Shown: positions 1 to 11,435, counted from the first letter of the stretch. The stretch: DNA of 25,926 nucleotides from Chara braunii (GCA_003427395.1 BFEA01000035.1:1131521-1157446), one strand, 5' to 3'. Numbers and translations: made by a program. The notes: generated from the sequence alone by a model not told the origin.

Positions 1-1400
1 CCCAACAAGCGCTGTGCGAACTCAACCACTGAATGTAGACGTGTTTGTCAAAATCACGCAACCCATTGAAGTGACAACCCCTTTTCCATTCCACTAACTG
101 ACCCAACGAAACCGAATCGACCGCTAAGAATTTAGCGGTCACAACTTTTCATGACCCCTCATAAAACCCCTCATACCCACTTTATACACATGCCTATACG
201 ATTTCGTTCTTTCCCAAAAAAGAAAACCGAGTCCTTGTCCACAACAAACCTGAACGACCTATCAAACAACCACTAAACCCAACACTAGCACGACCCCTCA
301 CAACTACCGGTACGTCTCCTACCCGCGACCGCAACCTTATGACTTTTTGCCTAAACCCCGAAAAGACCCCAACACACCATTCGACGACCACGTTCGACGA
401 GCACTACATTTCCCTGAAAAGAAACCCCGCCAAACGACAAAAAAACCGTCATGGTAAGCGTAGCCTCTGGCTGCAAACAGCGTAGGCTGGGGTGCTGCAG
501 AGGCAAATGTAATAACCTGCCCTAGTATGCCTCGTCGTAAGGGCTACCCGTAGGTCCATTGTCGACCCCAGACCGTACCGCAAAAAGGTAGGTCCCTGAT
601 ATGTCAAAATCGGGGGCCTGACGCCCGTTGGTTGACCAAAACCAACTGCCCAGCATCCCTCAGTCAAAAATCACCGCGGATCTAGCCCAGGCCGCCGGTC
701 AGACATTCTTACTTGTTCGTATGCAGGCACCAAGATAACATTTATACAAAGTGGAAGTCTGCAACTTTATGGGATCGAGGCCGTCGACTGCATGTCAATC
801 TGAACCACCGTGGGTGGCGGACCGGAGGCAGGTTTACCTGGTCATCGCTACATAAGACCCCGCCTCCAGGGAGTGAATATTCAGTTTTTGCTATGCTGAT
901 TTGATGTTGGTTTGACGCTAGCTGGACGCTGACACTGTGGATGACGACGTTGGACAGTGCTTGCACGCTGGCGCCTCCTTGCTTCGGCACCATCTTCTGC
1001 TGACGTGGCACGCATGCCACCCTGTCTTCTTTGCCGGCGTGGCATTTGCCACACTGTCTACATTACTAAGTTAGATGTGACAAGAAGACGGGGAATCGGG
1101 GTCTGTTTGACATCGATAATGTGCGTTGTTGTCTTAATGGGAGGGTTATGCCTCGTGGTAAGCTGATGTGATCTGACCTGTCAGGCTCGTTACCGGACAT
1201 TGTTTGCTCACGTGGAGGTGAGGAGAAGCCCGAGGAAGAAGAGGGCATTGTTGGGCTATTACCTCTGTGGTCTTTTGTTGGATATAATCTTTTCCATCAT
1301 CTCATCAGTCTAATCTCCCCCTCTCTTCTTCGTCTGTTGTTACGAGACATTGTATTACTGGTCTCATTCATGATTATCGAAGATCTCTAACCAGCGTCGA
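1..1400. other. No recognisable gene
   Basis: I find no reading frame with convincing protein character here. The open frames are short, lie on both strands and are rich in Arg, Cys and Ser. The only local structure I can point to is a short hairpin at 119-140. The stretch is probably intergenic or very old repeat DNA. Confidence 0.6.
119..140. repeat. Short perfect inverted repeat
   Basis: The arms GACCGCTAA and TTAGCGGTC are perfectly complementary over 9 bp with a 4-nt loop (GAAT). No neighbouring gene or T-tract suggests a role, so a chance or relic hairpin is the default reading. Confidence 0.6.
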
Positions 1401-1404
1401 GTCT

Positions 1405-1795
1405 CTGTCTGTATGTCTCTTTTGTCTGCATATCTGTTTGTTTGTATGTGTGTATGTATGTTTTGCCTGTTTAATCTGTCTGTCGTTGTCTGTTTGTCTT
1501 TATCTGTTGCTGTCTATCATCTTTCTGTTTGTTCGTCTGTCTTTTGTCTTGTTTGTCTGTCTGTCTATCTCAGACTGTCTGTCTTTCTGTCTTCTCCTTC
1601 CTCTTTCTCCCTTTTTCCTCCCCCTTCTCTCTCATTCTTTCTTATTCTCTCTCTCTCTCTCTAGTAGCAGTCCCTCTCCGACTTTTTCCCTCTGCACAAT
1701 TCTTCACCCTCCTCATTCTTCATTCTTGCTTCCTATGAGTCGTCTCTCCCTCTCTCCTTTTTCACATTTCTTCAGTCGAATCCCCTCTGCTACGA
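1405..1795 (+). repeat. Pyrimidine-rich low-complexity tract
   Basis: About 390 bp of almost pure C/T with scattered TGT and CTGT words, including a short TC run near 1648-1664. The three overlapping open frames give Leu/Ser/Phe/Val/Cys-rich products typical of translated CT-rich DNA. I treat it as simple sequence. Confidence 0.8.
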
Positions 1796-1836
1796 CCTTA
1801 TCTTGATACAGGCAACTATCAGTAACAACAACAATG

Positions 1837-1894
<58 letters not shown>
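1837..1894. repeat. ATA/TAA trinucleotide microsatellite
   Basis: An almost uninterrupted ATA run of about 58 bp, flanked by ACAACA units on both sides, which suggests a compound AAC/AAT microsatellite. The poly-Asn and poly-Ile open frames across it are artefacts. Confidence 0.95.
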
Positions 1895-1897
<3 letters not shown>

Positions 1898-2228
1898 CAA
1901 TAATAGTGAGATGTCAATACTCAGATTGTACAATCACATTGACAGCCAGATCGTATCACAGTGTCCAGAAAGCAGCATTGTACCAACATGACACCAATGT
2001 AACACTAAAAACCAATGTCAATGAGAGCTTGATCTTGCTACTACCAACATATGTATCCAATCCCTCCTCCCTACTTGGTGCTCAGCGCCCAGCCTACTCC
2101 CTACATGGCTACTACTAGCCTACTAATTGACAATGCAACTATTGACGCCAGCAGCCAATCGAAGTACTTCAAGATGTTGACCAACGCAGGCCATCGCCAA
2201 ATACCAGGTATGTGTCCTCACATCATTC

Positions 2229-2232
<4 letters not shown>

Positions 2233-2324
<92 letters not shown>
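2233..2324. repeat. (TC)46 dinucleotide microsatellite
   Basis: A 92-bp uninterrupted TC run followed by about 100 bp of T/C/G-rich sequence of the same flavour as 1405-1795. The Ser-Leu and Arg-Glu repeat frames on the two strands come from the microsatellite. An uninterrupted run this long suggests a hypervariable locus. Confidence 0.97.
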
Positions 2325-2327
<3 letters not shown>

Positions 2328-3339
2328 CTTTGTGTCTGTTTGTCTGTTTATCTCTGACTGTCTGTTTGTATGCCTGTGCCTGTTTGTACTTGAATGTACT
2401 TGTCTCTTCTCCCTCCCTTCTCTTCTCTCTCTTTCTCGTTGTCACATTCCCATGAATCCTACTGACCCCACCTACTATACCTTGGGACTATTAGTAGCGA
2501 ACGAAGGCGAACGTGGGCGTACCATTCATGGAGTTTTGTGGGTGAGTGCTGCAGTCTAAACCCATCACCAACTCGCCTTTCGATTTCAGCTGCTGCACGC
2601 ATTCTGGCCACGTTTTCTCGGCTTGATTATGAGCAGAAGTGAGAATAGAATAATAATAAATAAATAAGTAATTAAAACAAAAACACAATGCTAATTGAAT
2701 GAGCAACAGTGATTGTAGACAACACTAGTAAATTTGATGAATCTGACCCTGTTTTCCGGCTTGATTCATTTACTTGAGAAAGTGTATTGTTAATGCATGC
2801 AGTTAGTAGTTTCATCATTAGCACCAGCCCAGGACTCACGCTTACATGGCATTCCTTACTCAAAATCGATGATTACAACGATCTATTCTCGTTGCGTTGC
2901 CCGTCGTGGACACTGTCGGACTCACCAAATGCATCGTTCATACCATGCTCATCAGACCAAGCATACGTTTTCCTCTTCCCACACATCTCCTTCCTTCTTC
3001 TTGTACTTTTGCCTTCTTCTTCTCCCCCTTTCTTCACCGTTTACCCTTTCCGATCTTCATTCTCTTCTCGCGCGCCAAAGCCTCCGAGCTTTGCTTCTCC
3101 CTTCTTCCTACCCTACTGCATTTCCTGTTCTTAGTTTATCAGTTCGTCAATCTCCCCGCCCCTCTTCTCATCCGTTCGGCTACTTTCCTATCTCTTTTAA
3201 ATTCTTGGTAAATAGCTAATTGATGCCTGGTCAAGGCTATTTCTCCTCTTTCACGCGTACGTACGAACTCACACATTTCTCACATACATATGTACCCATG
3301 CTTAACTGATTATCAAGTGTGGCATTGTATATTTTCTTG

Positions 3340-4370
3340 TTCTAACCGTAGATTTATTCTATTCTAATCATCTTTTCGTTGGAATACGCGTGTAGGTGGT
3401 CGTGAGGTAGGAGACACACACTCATAAGTGTAGTAGTGCATGCTCCCGTTCTCTATCGTTAAATTCGTTTGTTTTTGTTTGCTTTGTCGGTCGAAGTACC
3501 GTGTAATCAGCCGCGTGATCGGGACTTACTTACCCCTTTTTTTTCCTACGCCAACTCGTTCATACACACTTATTCTCACATACACAAGCATACATACGTA
3601 GTCTATATTATCTTATTTTCGTGGCTGGTTCATTTGTTTGTACCCAGCCAATCGACAAAAGCAGCTAAAGGTTCATCATCTGTGGGGTCGAGGTGCACAC
3701 GTACACAATATACATTTACGAGCATATACACACACACACACCTACGCGCACTCATTTACACACGACTAACGGATAAGTCGTGGCAGCATAGATCTCCATG
3801 TCTCATCAGAAGATTCACCCGCCCTTTCTCATCCAATCAATGGAAGCAGCGTGAGGTCGACCACGTGGTTGGAGACTTACCTGTCAACTAATGCGTCGCT
3901 CATTCTATCGATGAAAGTAGCATGATGTCGCTGCGACTCATACTCACACACACATACACATACATGCCTACGCACATATACACATGAGAAGACGAATGTT
4001 TGTGTATACTCCCATGTTCTTGCAGTAGATTCATTCGATTTAGCTATCCTATCGGTAAGAATATCGCGGATCAAGCCGCGAGATTGTCATACCCTCACAC
4101 ACTCATACACACTTACACACATACACACCCATGTGCACTTGTGTATATTTCCCTGATCCAGCGGTAGATGCATTCGTTTTGCTCATCCTATCACTGAAAA
4201 CTCTTTCTCATTCTCTCACTCACACACACATACTCACAGTTTCATGCACCCACTCATGCCCACACACTCACACACGCTTATTCACACATACACGTGCACG
4301 CTTAGAAGCGCATCTTTCCATATTCAAGGGTAGTAGCTTATATCCCCTTTCATCCTATCATTAGACCTTT
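3340..4370. repeat. Degenerate ~140-bp repeats with CA-rich spacers
   Basis: A motif of the form GTAGATTCATTCG followed by a CTATCCTATC-like block recurs at 4025 and 4164, 139 bp apart. Weaker copies lie near 3892, 3811 and 4334, and a partial one at 3348. The spacers are CA-rich (for example 3728-3742, 3942-3965, 4085-4130, 4210-4290). This looks like an old tandem repeat. Alignment was by eye, so copy boundaries are approximate. Confidence 0.5.
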
Positions 4371-5177
4371 TCGTTTCCGCTCCACCCATTAGATCGTAGT
4401 GTTATAAGGTCTGTCATAAGATGGGGGACTTATCTCAGCACTATCGCTCGTGTTCCGGTTACTTGGGAAATCGAGAAGTCGTCTCCGACCGTTCACAACG
4501 TGATCTTAAAAGGAGGTAAAACTTTGCCTCACACGTTCTCCTTCCTCCTCTCTCGTGCTCTTCTTCTCCTCTCTTCCTTCCCCTCACACTCCTAGTCGTT
4601 TGTACGTCCGACGTTCCCCAAGTCAGCCCCGTACATGTACCTTGATCGTGATTACGATCAGATACAACCAAGAAGGCGATGTACTGCGATTTGAGGAGAA
4701 CAATCGTAGAATACTGCCGTTTTCTGATTCCTCCCTTTCTTCCTTAATTCCTTACTAACCCCCGTTCCTGTTCACAACTCCGTTCTTTCCGTATTTCTCA
4801 TCCCTTCTCTCTCCCTCGTATCTTTCTTTCCTCACACTCTCGTTTACTCAGTTTCTCTTGGGTTTCATTTGCACTTGCTCACGCTTCCGCTTCACCCTCA
4901 CGATCGCACTGTCCTGCACTTCATTCTCCGCTCACTTCTCGTAGCTGAGTTCGCGCTAGCCGGCTTACGCTTACAGATTCGTGAGTTAGCGCTTTTCTGC
5001 TACCTGCGCTGCTCGTAGCCTCTCCTTCACATTCTTCGACCTTACCTCTGGCAGATACAAAACCTGACTTGGTCCACTGCTCCCCGCTCTCCTTCTCTTC
5101 GGATTGAAGAATCTATCCTCCTAATCGGAACAGGTTCAACTCTCGTAACTCCGGGAGTACGAGAAGAAATAGAGATA

Positions 5178-5214
5178 ATGGAACAATAATAATATTAATA
5201 ATAATAATAATATT
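5178..5214. repeat. Short AAT/ATT microsatellite
   Basis: An imperfect run of AAT units of about 35 bp with two interruptions, within otherwise featureless DNA. Confidence 0.8.
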
Positions 5215-5494
5215 ACTCACGTTCTTAACCTCCTCGTAGATCTTCACACCATTATCTCTCCCCATTTTGGCGGCAGATACAGATCGCCACCCCGCGAGCC
5301 TGATCGGTTGGGGGAGCTTAAGAGTCCTTTAGTTCGTGGCAGGCGCTCGAACGCCATTTTGTTCTTTTCTTCTAATGAACCCATCCTAATATGTAGGTAG
5401 TATTCAAATTGTAGTTAAAAGTTTACTCAAAACTTGAAAATAAAGAAAAGAAAGAAAAATCAAACCGTAATAAAGCTATCGACCCAACTGTCCG

Positions 5495-5760
5495 ACCCTC
5501 ACCAACGGGGAGGAGCCTAAATCCTAACTACCCGTTTACCTCATAGTCCAAAGGTCACTGGTTCAAGCCCCGGCCAATTGAGCCCAGGTGAAAGCGTCGT
5601 GGTGCTCTTTGACAAAAAGGAGCTAGTTCGGAGGCCGGGTGGACTGGATTCCCGAGTTTGTCGCTTGATAGTTTATACCTATACCTATTGAGCTAGCTCC
5701 CACTTCGGAAAGAAGGGGAGCAACTCTTGTATAAGTACATCAGTGGGGCTCAGCCTAACT
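5495..5760 (+). mobile_element. Candidate tRNA-derived SINE
   Basis: GGTTCAAGCCC at 5560-5570 fits the RNA polymerase III B-box consensus, and the preceding AGGTCACT resembles a tRNA T-arm lead-in. A clear A box 30-50 bp upstream is not obvious; only GGAGCCTAAATCC-like sequence is present. The T stem pairs at three of five positions, so this is not a working tRNA gene. About 190 bp of non-tRNA-like sequence follows, ending near TATAAGTACATCAG. Size and order fit a SINE, but I see no poly-A tail or target duplication. Confidence 0.35.
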
Positions 5761-6419
5761 AGTGGACCGGGCCCTTTTCTAGTTTTGTGTGTGCGTACGC
5801 TTGTTGGTTTGTGTATTCGTCTGAGTGTCTTATCGGCCTGATTGTGTGTGTGTGACCCGCAAGGGTACTTGATCCATCGGTAGGCCCGAAGGGCCGGTAC
5901 TTACCCGTGGCCGTGACATTGAGGGTTGTGGCGGGGAAAACATCCGAGTGGCGGGGATGAAGGTCTGCCATACTTAAGAGCGACGATTCCAATGGTAAGT
6001 AGGTTGGTTTCACACCAAGTAAAGGCGGATGTGTCGGGTACTCGGGGCTGAGCAGAAGAAGACAAAAGTTGGCATTTTTAAAGGTCCAACGTCGGTCGTA
6101 GCCGCCTAGTGTGGTGGCAACACGTTTCTATCGGGACTCATATTATTCTTTTAGTCCGCTTTCGAGTTTACTACGACGCGACCTGCAGGTCCTCCCATAC
6201 TGGTCGGTCCGACGCTTTTGGACTATTTTCCAATTCGTTTTTGACTTATTGTCTGCACCTTTGATTGTTTTGGATCGTGGTTGCCGCATCCCGCGCGACC
6301 TTTTCTTGTTTTCTTCCAACCCTCCGGCCCTTGCGGTCGGAGATTTTTAATTTTTACTAAACCTTACCTATTTTCGTATATGTCGTATCACCGCTTATGG
6401 TCACCTAGCAACCTCGGCC
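5761..6419. other. No recognisable gene
   Basis: This is the flank downstream of the minus-strand pseudogene. The short open frames on both strands show no family features. A TTTTTAATTTTT-like stretch at 6341-6357 is the only AT-rich patch, and I see no defined polyadenylation signal. Confidence 0.5.
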
Positions 6420-6986
6420 TCAATGACCGAGAAGTTTGCTTTTCACGACGCAATGCCAAAAATTCTTACTTTTCACTCCAGGCCGTTCCCGGTATGGTAA
6501 CCGGCGTTGATTCTGCATCGAATGCAAAATCATGAGCAAATACCTTTGTAAGGGTGTTTGCTCTGACACCGCCGTTACACATACAGTAGGCGCATCCTCA
6601 GCCCCTTCTCGTGCCTTTTCCGATGAAATCGGACTTCGAAATTCGGTAGGAATCTCCAAGTCGCCTCTGAGTGTCTCTTCATCCAGTGGAATGTTAGGCT
6701 CGACCTGCGGTTCCAGCTCCCCCACGAACATGGTTTCGTCCATTGATGTCCTGAGACACGCCTGACTTTCCAACCCGCATGACATAATATCCATTGACTC
6801 CCACATGTGGCCGTGCGGGCTGCCAACAATGGCCTTCTCGCCAATCGGGAAGACAGTTGCGCCACTAGTATCACGCCATACAATATCTATCATTGTCACA
6901 TCTGTGAGTGTTGTGGTGGCACTTAGTCCACCTTCACATCCATCAACATGTCCTTCTGCACTCAGGGACAGTTTCACCTGCTGCAA
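6420..6986 (-). pseudogene. C-terminal tail segment 3, probable end
   Basis: A 188-codon frame in the main register of the pseudogene, with Gly/Glu/Pro/Thr-rich, presumably disordered sequence (for example VGELEPQVEPNIPLDEETL). It ends in a more basic part. I see no sign of continuation beyond 6,420, so this may be the natural C-terminus. It could also be a separate small gene, since the join at about 7,000 is unproven. Confidence 0.35.
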
Positions 6987-7009
6987 ACTACCGATATCCG
7001 TATGTCCTC

Positions 7010-7273
7010 CTATAGGACTGCCGCTTCCTTTATGTTGACGATAAGGTTGCCCTTTTCTAGTATCTCTTGTTCGTTGGCTGGAACTAGGCGCTTGTGACGT
7101 CTTTCCATCTCCACCACTCCCTTACTTATCATATCCTCGCTCACCACCACTTGGGGGTTCAAATCCCTCTCCACTTGCGCCACTGCTGGGGCCTTTTCCT
7201 TTTCCCCCTCCAAGCTCATCGCCCTCCCCGATATGCTAGTTGTATCCATATGCTGGGCTTGTTTCTCTATCAT
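7010..7273 (-). pseudogene. C-terminal tail segment 2
   Basis: The sense appears to switch to a different register near 7,265. This segment is Glu/Lys/Val-rich with little secondary-structure signal beyond a possible helix (DMISKGVVEMERRHKRL). It ends at a stop at 7,010. It is probably a linker or tail, and no function is suggested. Confidence 0.35.
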
Positions 7274-7787
7274 AGAACTCTTCTAAGTACTCGAGTCGTT
7301 GCAATGCTTTGAGCTCCTTAAAAATCTCTATCCTCTTTGTTTCCACTCTTGACAGAGAAACATTAGGATTCAATCGAGCAAACCGCACCCCAATCTGGTC
7401 CTCTGCATGTTTATAAAACTTGGACTGCGGCATACGTCCGTGAGAAGAAAATCGCCATTACCCATCTTGTTTTATGGCCATCACCCATTGTCCTTTGCCC
7501 AATGCTGGCTGAAAATATTGTGGATGCCACACGATGTCGTGACCCCACGTATCATCATCCATCGTTGTATAGTCATCTCGACAGACAATAGGACCTGGCA
7601 ATTTGGCAATGTTCGCGGGGATCTTATCCCCAATCTCATACTCCAGAGCCTCTGAAGGTTGAGGCTGTGCGGTCTGAGAACGAAGGAGACGTTCCAAATT
7701 CGCTAATAACTCGGGGGAACTTTCATTACTGAACAGAGTTCTCAAGGCCAATGCTTGATCGGACATCAATCCTCCAGATGAAGACAC
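7236..7787 (-). pseudogene. C-terminal tail segment 1
   Basis: This is in frame with the methyltransferase-like segment, directly after its TGA. It holds a Leu-rich stretch (LALRTLFSNESSPELLANLERLL), then a Trp/Asp-rich part (DDYTTMDDDTWGHDIVWHPQYF). A TAA at 7,458-7,460 interrupts it without changing frame. It then continues as a Lys/Glu/Leu-rich helical stretch (SRVETKRIEIFKELKALQRL). I recognise no family. Composition and collinearity make it part of the same old protein. Confidence 0.45.
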
Positions 7788-8537
7788 TCATGCTGCAAAA
7801 GCGGTCTTAATGTCAAGAGGTGTAGTCATTCCTTGAGGTGAAGGTAGCGCATGTGCTGACACATCGGTAAGCACGATACCCGAAGTTCCGATTAAAGGAC
7901 CCCCTGATGACGACCGTGCCACAACCATCTTCTGAGAAGACGAGGTACTTGCCTTTTGCCTTTCACCCGCCAAGACCGCTTGCAAAGTACCATCAACACT
8001 TTCTTCTTCTGAGTCATCAGCGTCGAACTGTTCCCCATTTGGAAAGGAAGTAACATAGGTGGCGAGCGTGAAAGCACCGATTTGTTGGTCAAAGTACATG
8101 AATTCCAATTGGTCAAGGAATGCAATTTCTTTATCTGAAGAGAGAGCTTTATGATAACCTCGTAGAAGGACCTCAACTTTTCGTCTGTGTGCGCCATATA
8201 AGCGGCCTCCTCTATTTTCTGGTCGCTTCTCGAATAAGAACTCCCAGATGTTCGACATATTTTGACCCACTTTGTGTACAAAATCCCGAGCTTCATCATG
8301 GCAGGGTGGCGACTTTATGAAATTTGCATAATAATCTCGAGTGCCAACCATCTTGTTCATGAATTGCGCAAGGAAGTCAAACTTCATATCCTCGCCTTCA
8401 AATACTACGCAATGGCGATGGGTTTTCAATAGCTCCCACACAACTGCTGCATGACCCTTTCCCAAAAACACAATTACTTCATCCGCCGAACAAAAGTACT
8501 CCAACGTCTCTACCATTGTGTTCAGCTCCCTCTCCAT
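7788..8537 (-). pseudogene. Methyltransferase-like region with intact FxGxG motif I
   Basis: Residues 21-28 read VIVFLGKG, a hydrophobic strand ending in FxGxG (8,454-8,468), the SAM-binding motif I. A helix (HAAVVWELL) follows, then a second strand ending in an acidic residue (HCVVFE, Glu47), which is the expected motif II position. In beta-class enzymes this block lies C-terminal to motif IV, as here. Residues ~90-175 hold an Arg/Lys-rich helical region (RRKVEVLLRGYHKAL), and ~185 onward is Ser/Gly-rich linker. It ends at a TGA (7,788-7,790), after which the same frame continues immediately. A Rossmann-like SAM site is the best reading, but substrate and DNA specificity cannot be judged. 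Confidence 0.45.
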
Positions 8538-9252
8538 TCCTTCGTATAAAACTCTCTTTCGGCTCCATACCTGCCATTTTCCACTTCGTTGGGAGAAAAT
8601 TCTTCTCCACTACATCCGTCAATGTCTTTGGCTTTCGCTCCTGCCTCGCAAGTCTGGAAATATCAGTTGCTCGAAAACTGGAAGATGGCTCCGCTGGTTG
8701 GATATCTTCGAGCAACGGAATTGTATTCCGATGGTAGTCGCTGTCATTGGAATACATAATCACGACCATCCTGTCTGTATCTTCCATCGGTATATTTGCG
8801 ACCTTGTAGGGATGCGGCATTTGTTGTTATTATCACGTCCACTTGGTGAGTGACATGTGAACATCCCACCTCACCACCCGTCTGAAAAAGGTGAGCTCAC
8901 AAGTGCGAGGAATGAAGCATAACAAGGTCCAATACTCCCCTCCCACCATTTGCATGAACTTCCAGAGCCCATAAAAAAACGGCTCCATCCACTTGCTCAT
9001 TTGGGTTGGATGGCACAAGTCAAGCACCACGGTGTGGCATGTCAAATGTCGGATGACCCTGTAGATCTCTTTACTATCCAGAGCATCAGATACATCACTA
9101 GGATCCCATTGGAAAGGACAAAAACATATTTGACATCCTGTTTTTGGAAGTGTATGTATTTCGTTTGTCATGACAATCGAATGCTCTCTGATCCTCGCAT
9201 TGCTGACCTGTGCAACAACTTCTCCACAAAATGCTCGAAGTCTTGGGGACAC
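8479..9252 (-). pseudogene. Methyltransferase-like region, motif-IV side
   Basis: After the frameshift near 9,100 the sense runs as FQWDPSDVSDALDSKEIYRV and on to VVLDLCHPTQMSKWMEPF. The LDLCHP at 9,007-9,024 sits after hydrophobic residues, as the catalytic (D/N/S)PP(Y/F/W) motif IV of amino-methyltransferases does, but it does not match the consensus. Three adjacent in-frame stops (TGA, TAA, TAA at 8,835-8,827) then interrupt a Gln-rich point, and the same frame resumes with MPHPYKVANIPMEDTDRM. A frameshift near 8,545 leads to the next segment. Assigning motif IV is an inference from position relative to motif I. Confidence 0.4.
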
Positions 9253-10094
9253 TTTTCAGCGAGAGTTCTGGTTTTCTCAAAGCCTTGTTCGCCTTTTTCA
9301 TCTTCGCCTCTCAGTGTTGGCGGGAACGACTTTATCCAAGACAAATCTTTGAAATGCTGCCTCGGATCAACCCATCTCTCATAAGTAAGGCCCTGACCAC
9401 GGTATTTCTCGAATAAATCAGCCAAGTCCATGAAGAAAGGGTCCTTCCAATCCAATGACTTCTTGGTTGGGTATGAAATGAAGCCGAAGTAATGAAACAT
9501 TCGCAACATTGCTCTCTCTGTTTTCACGATTTCAACAAATGTCTCCATGGAATGTAACCCAGCATCTTTCGCAGCTTTGCTTTGCTTTGGAACCAAGATG
9601 ACTGCACCTCCTAGGATATCACGTGATATCTGTAGCCGTTCACGCCTCCCTAACGTGGAAAGTGATTTCCACAATCTGACATCCGGATCGTGCACTAGAA
9701 CAAGGAAACCAAGTCCTTTTGTACCTGGAATCCAATGCGCAGGAACCCTCTATACACCCTTCACCTCGAAACCGGGACCTGACCTTTGTGCTGTTCCCGC
9801 TTCACCTTGTTTGGTGACATGCTTCACAACATCTCTCTCAAAAAGTTGTCCACTTTCCCAAACAACATATACCTGCTCTACCTTTTTAAATACATCGTCT
9901 GACGACCTAGCTAAAATCATGTATGAACCAAGGAAGTCGGACCATTCTGAACTCCATTGACCGAGTGACATACTAATGTAATGATCAAGTCCAGTTACTC
10001 TAAGAACCTTTCCAGCGAACTTCCTATACTCTGCATTTTTGACATCAGCTCCCTGTCCGTCTTTGGCTTCAGGACAATCGGACGCATTCCACAA
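9168..10094 (-). pseudogene. Middle segment, unknown fold
   Basis: This continues the frame of the ParB-like segment through the TGA at 10,140 and is itself split by a TAG at 9,750-9,752, again with no frame change. It contains YRKFAGKVLRVTGLDHYISM and, after the stop, DPDVRLWKSLSTLGRRERLQ and a Trp/Phe/Lys-rich run. The first stretch may complete the ParB-like domain by position. The remainder matches no family I know. A further TGA lies at 9,168-9,170, and the frame stays open beyond it for about 20 codons before a frameshift near 9,100. Confidence 0.45.
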
Positions 10095-10139
10095 CCTCCT
10101 AATATCCCGAACAACGGTGCTCTGATGAGGCGGAATGTT

Positions 10140-11435
10140 TCATTTGTCCTTCGCATTTTGGAACGTGCTCAACGTCCCATAATGATCCATTAAGTGGTCT
10201 GGATAGTAAACTGGCTGAGCTGTCCAGTAATCCAACCGCAACTCATTTGTCACGACTGGATTTTTGTGAAAACATTTTCTTGTTATTGCCACGTTGCGTT
10301 GGTTACTTAGAGAGTACCAGAAGTACTTTTCCAGTAGTTTCTTGTCAAACTCTTCAGGAGTGACCCTTGTTGCTCGCACAATTTTCCCCGACGAGTCTAT
10401 ATGCAATTTGTCATGCAAAGCAACCAACAACAATACTGGTTTCTCATACAGTGGACATGTGCTCAATCCTGTCCTGCCTGTTGTTCTCTCTCTGATGGCC
10501 GCTTCACCTGACGACACCATCGCTTCATATATCTCGTCAATATGATTCTGGCCGAGGAATCGCTGATTATATCTAAATTTCTCGTCTGGAATATCCAGAA
10601 CCTTTTGGAATTCAATAGTGATGAACTGTATCTCGTTCTTCTGAGTGCCATCATTGTTGCAGTTTAAAAAGAAACCTTTACCGAGATGCAAAGTCTCTGG
10701 TTCACTTGGCGAGAGTTGTAAGCTTGATGGTCTCGTGACAGTCTTTCCTTTTCCCTTGCCTCCGTACTGCAGTTGTTCAAATGCGGGGAAAACGTTCGTC
10801 TTCACCATCGTGCCACCCTTCGCCGCTCTCCTTTTCCGCATCGGTTTTTGTTTGGCAACAACATCCTCGTCGTGAGCACGCTGGACTGCTTCTTCCATCG
10901 GCAAAGGCTGCACTTGTCTTTTTTGCACTGGCTCTTTCCTGCTCCTTTTCTGCTCGAGACTTTTTCTCCTCTTCTGCCTCGCTTTCCTTTTTCTCTCCTC
11001 AATGTCCCCGACAACTGCAGGGGCTGAAGGAGTTCTTGCTTTCGCAGGGCGGGCTTTCCCACTCCTTTTCTGTTGCGGCTCCTCCTCGCGCGGTTCATCA
11101 TAGTGTTCGACACGATCGTCAGATTGCTCGTAATCGCTATTGTCCCCGTGGCCAACGTGAAGCTCCCCAGGATCGTGTGCAAGCTGTGCTTCCCTCTCGC
11201 TGATAGTGTTTTCACTATCCTCTTCTTCCTCTCCACAAGTGTCCCTACTTCGCCCCTGCGAGCCTTCCTCATCCTCTTCTCTCGGTGTACTGTCTCCACT
11301 GCTCCCTTCCCCCTGATGTTCGAAATATGTGGGGCCGTGGGCTCTTGAAGGCGTTCGACATCGGAACCACACGTGGTCGAGGAATGCATGACACCACACA
11401 AATAGTTGAGCGGCTCTTTCCCTCCTACAGGTCAA
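10140..11435 (-). pseudogene. Acidic/basic linker and ParB/Srx-like segment
   Basis: This 431-codon stretch is the longest open part of the pseudogene. Residues ~35-120 are Glu/Asp-rich, ~125-225 are Lys/Arg-rich (possible nuclear localisation), and ~275-431 look globular. The globular part holds FRYNQRFLGQNHIDEIYEAM, then PVLLLVALHDKLHID, then SLSNQRNVAITR, an order resembling ParB/sulfiredoxin N-terminal domains (N-P-R-x-F, a middle strand, then GQHR-like). The usual Gly and His of the last motif are Asn and Arg here. The frame ends at a TGA (10,140-10,142) and the same frame continues with protein-like sequence, so this is a nonsense change and not the natural end. ParB similarity is suggestive, not proven. 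Confidence 0.45.

Larger units (their letters stand above)
2325..5495. other. Non-coding stretch with simple repeats
   Basis: No gene is supported here. The DNA is T/C-rich on the plus strand with many stops in all frames. It contains AT-rich sequence (around 2640-2690), CA-rich patches (3.7-4.3 kb) and an AAT run (around 5180-5212). The frames at 2787-3219 give Ser/Phe/Pro/Leu-rich products that look like translated pyrimidine-rich DNA. Confidence 0.6.

Noticed and set aside
1803-2118. Frames with poly-Asn and poly-Ile
   Set aside because: They are produced by the ATA/TAA run; nothing supports a gene.
2212-2559. Open frames of Ser-Leu or Arg-Glu repeats over the TC run
   Set aside because: They are a direct translation of the microsatellite on both strands, with no protein-like flanks.
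5560-5570. Functional tRNA gene
   Set aside because: Only the B box is good. The T stem is broken, and the A box, anticodon arm and acceptor stem are not recognisable.
8950-9384. Plus-strand frames opposite the methyltransferase-like pseudogene
   Set aside because: They are shadows of the minus-strand coding bias and have no family features.
11105-11125. Palindrome-like GTGTTCGACAC inside the pseudogene
   Set aside because: It is isolated, short and within well-formed coding sequence, so probably coincidence and not part of the palindrome field.
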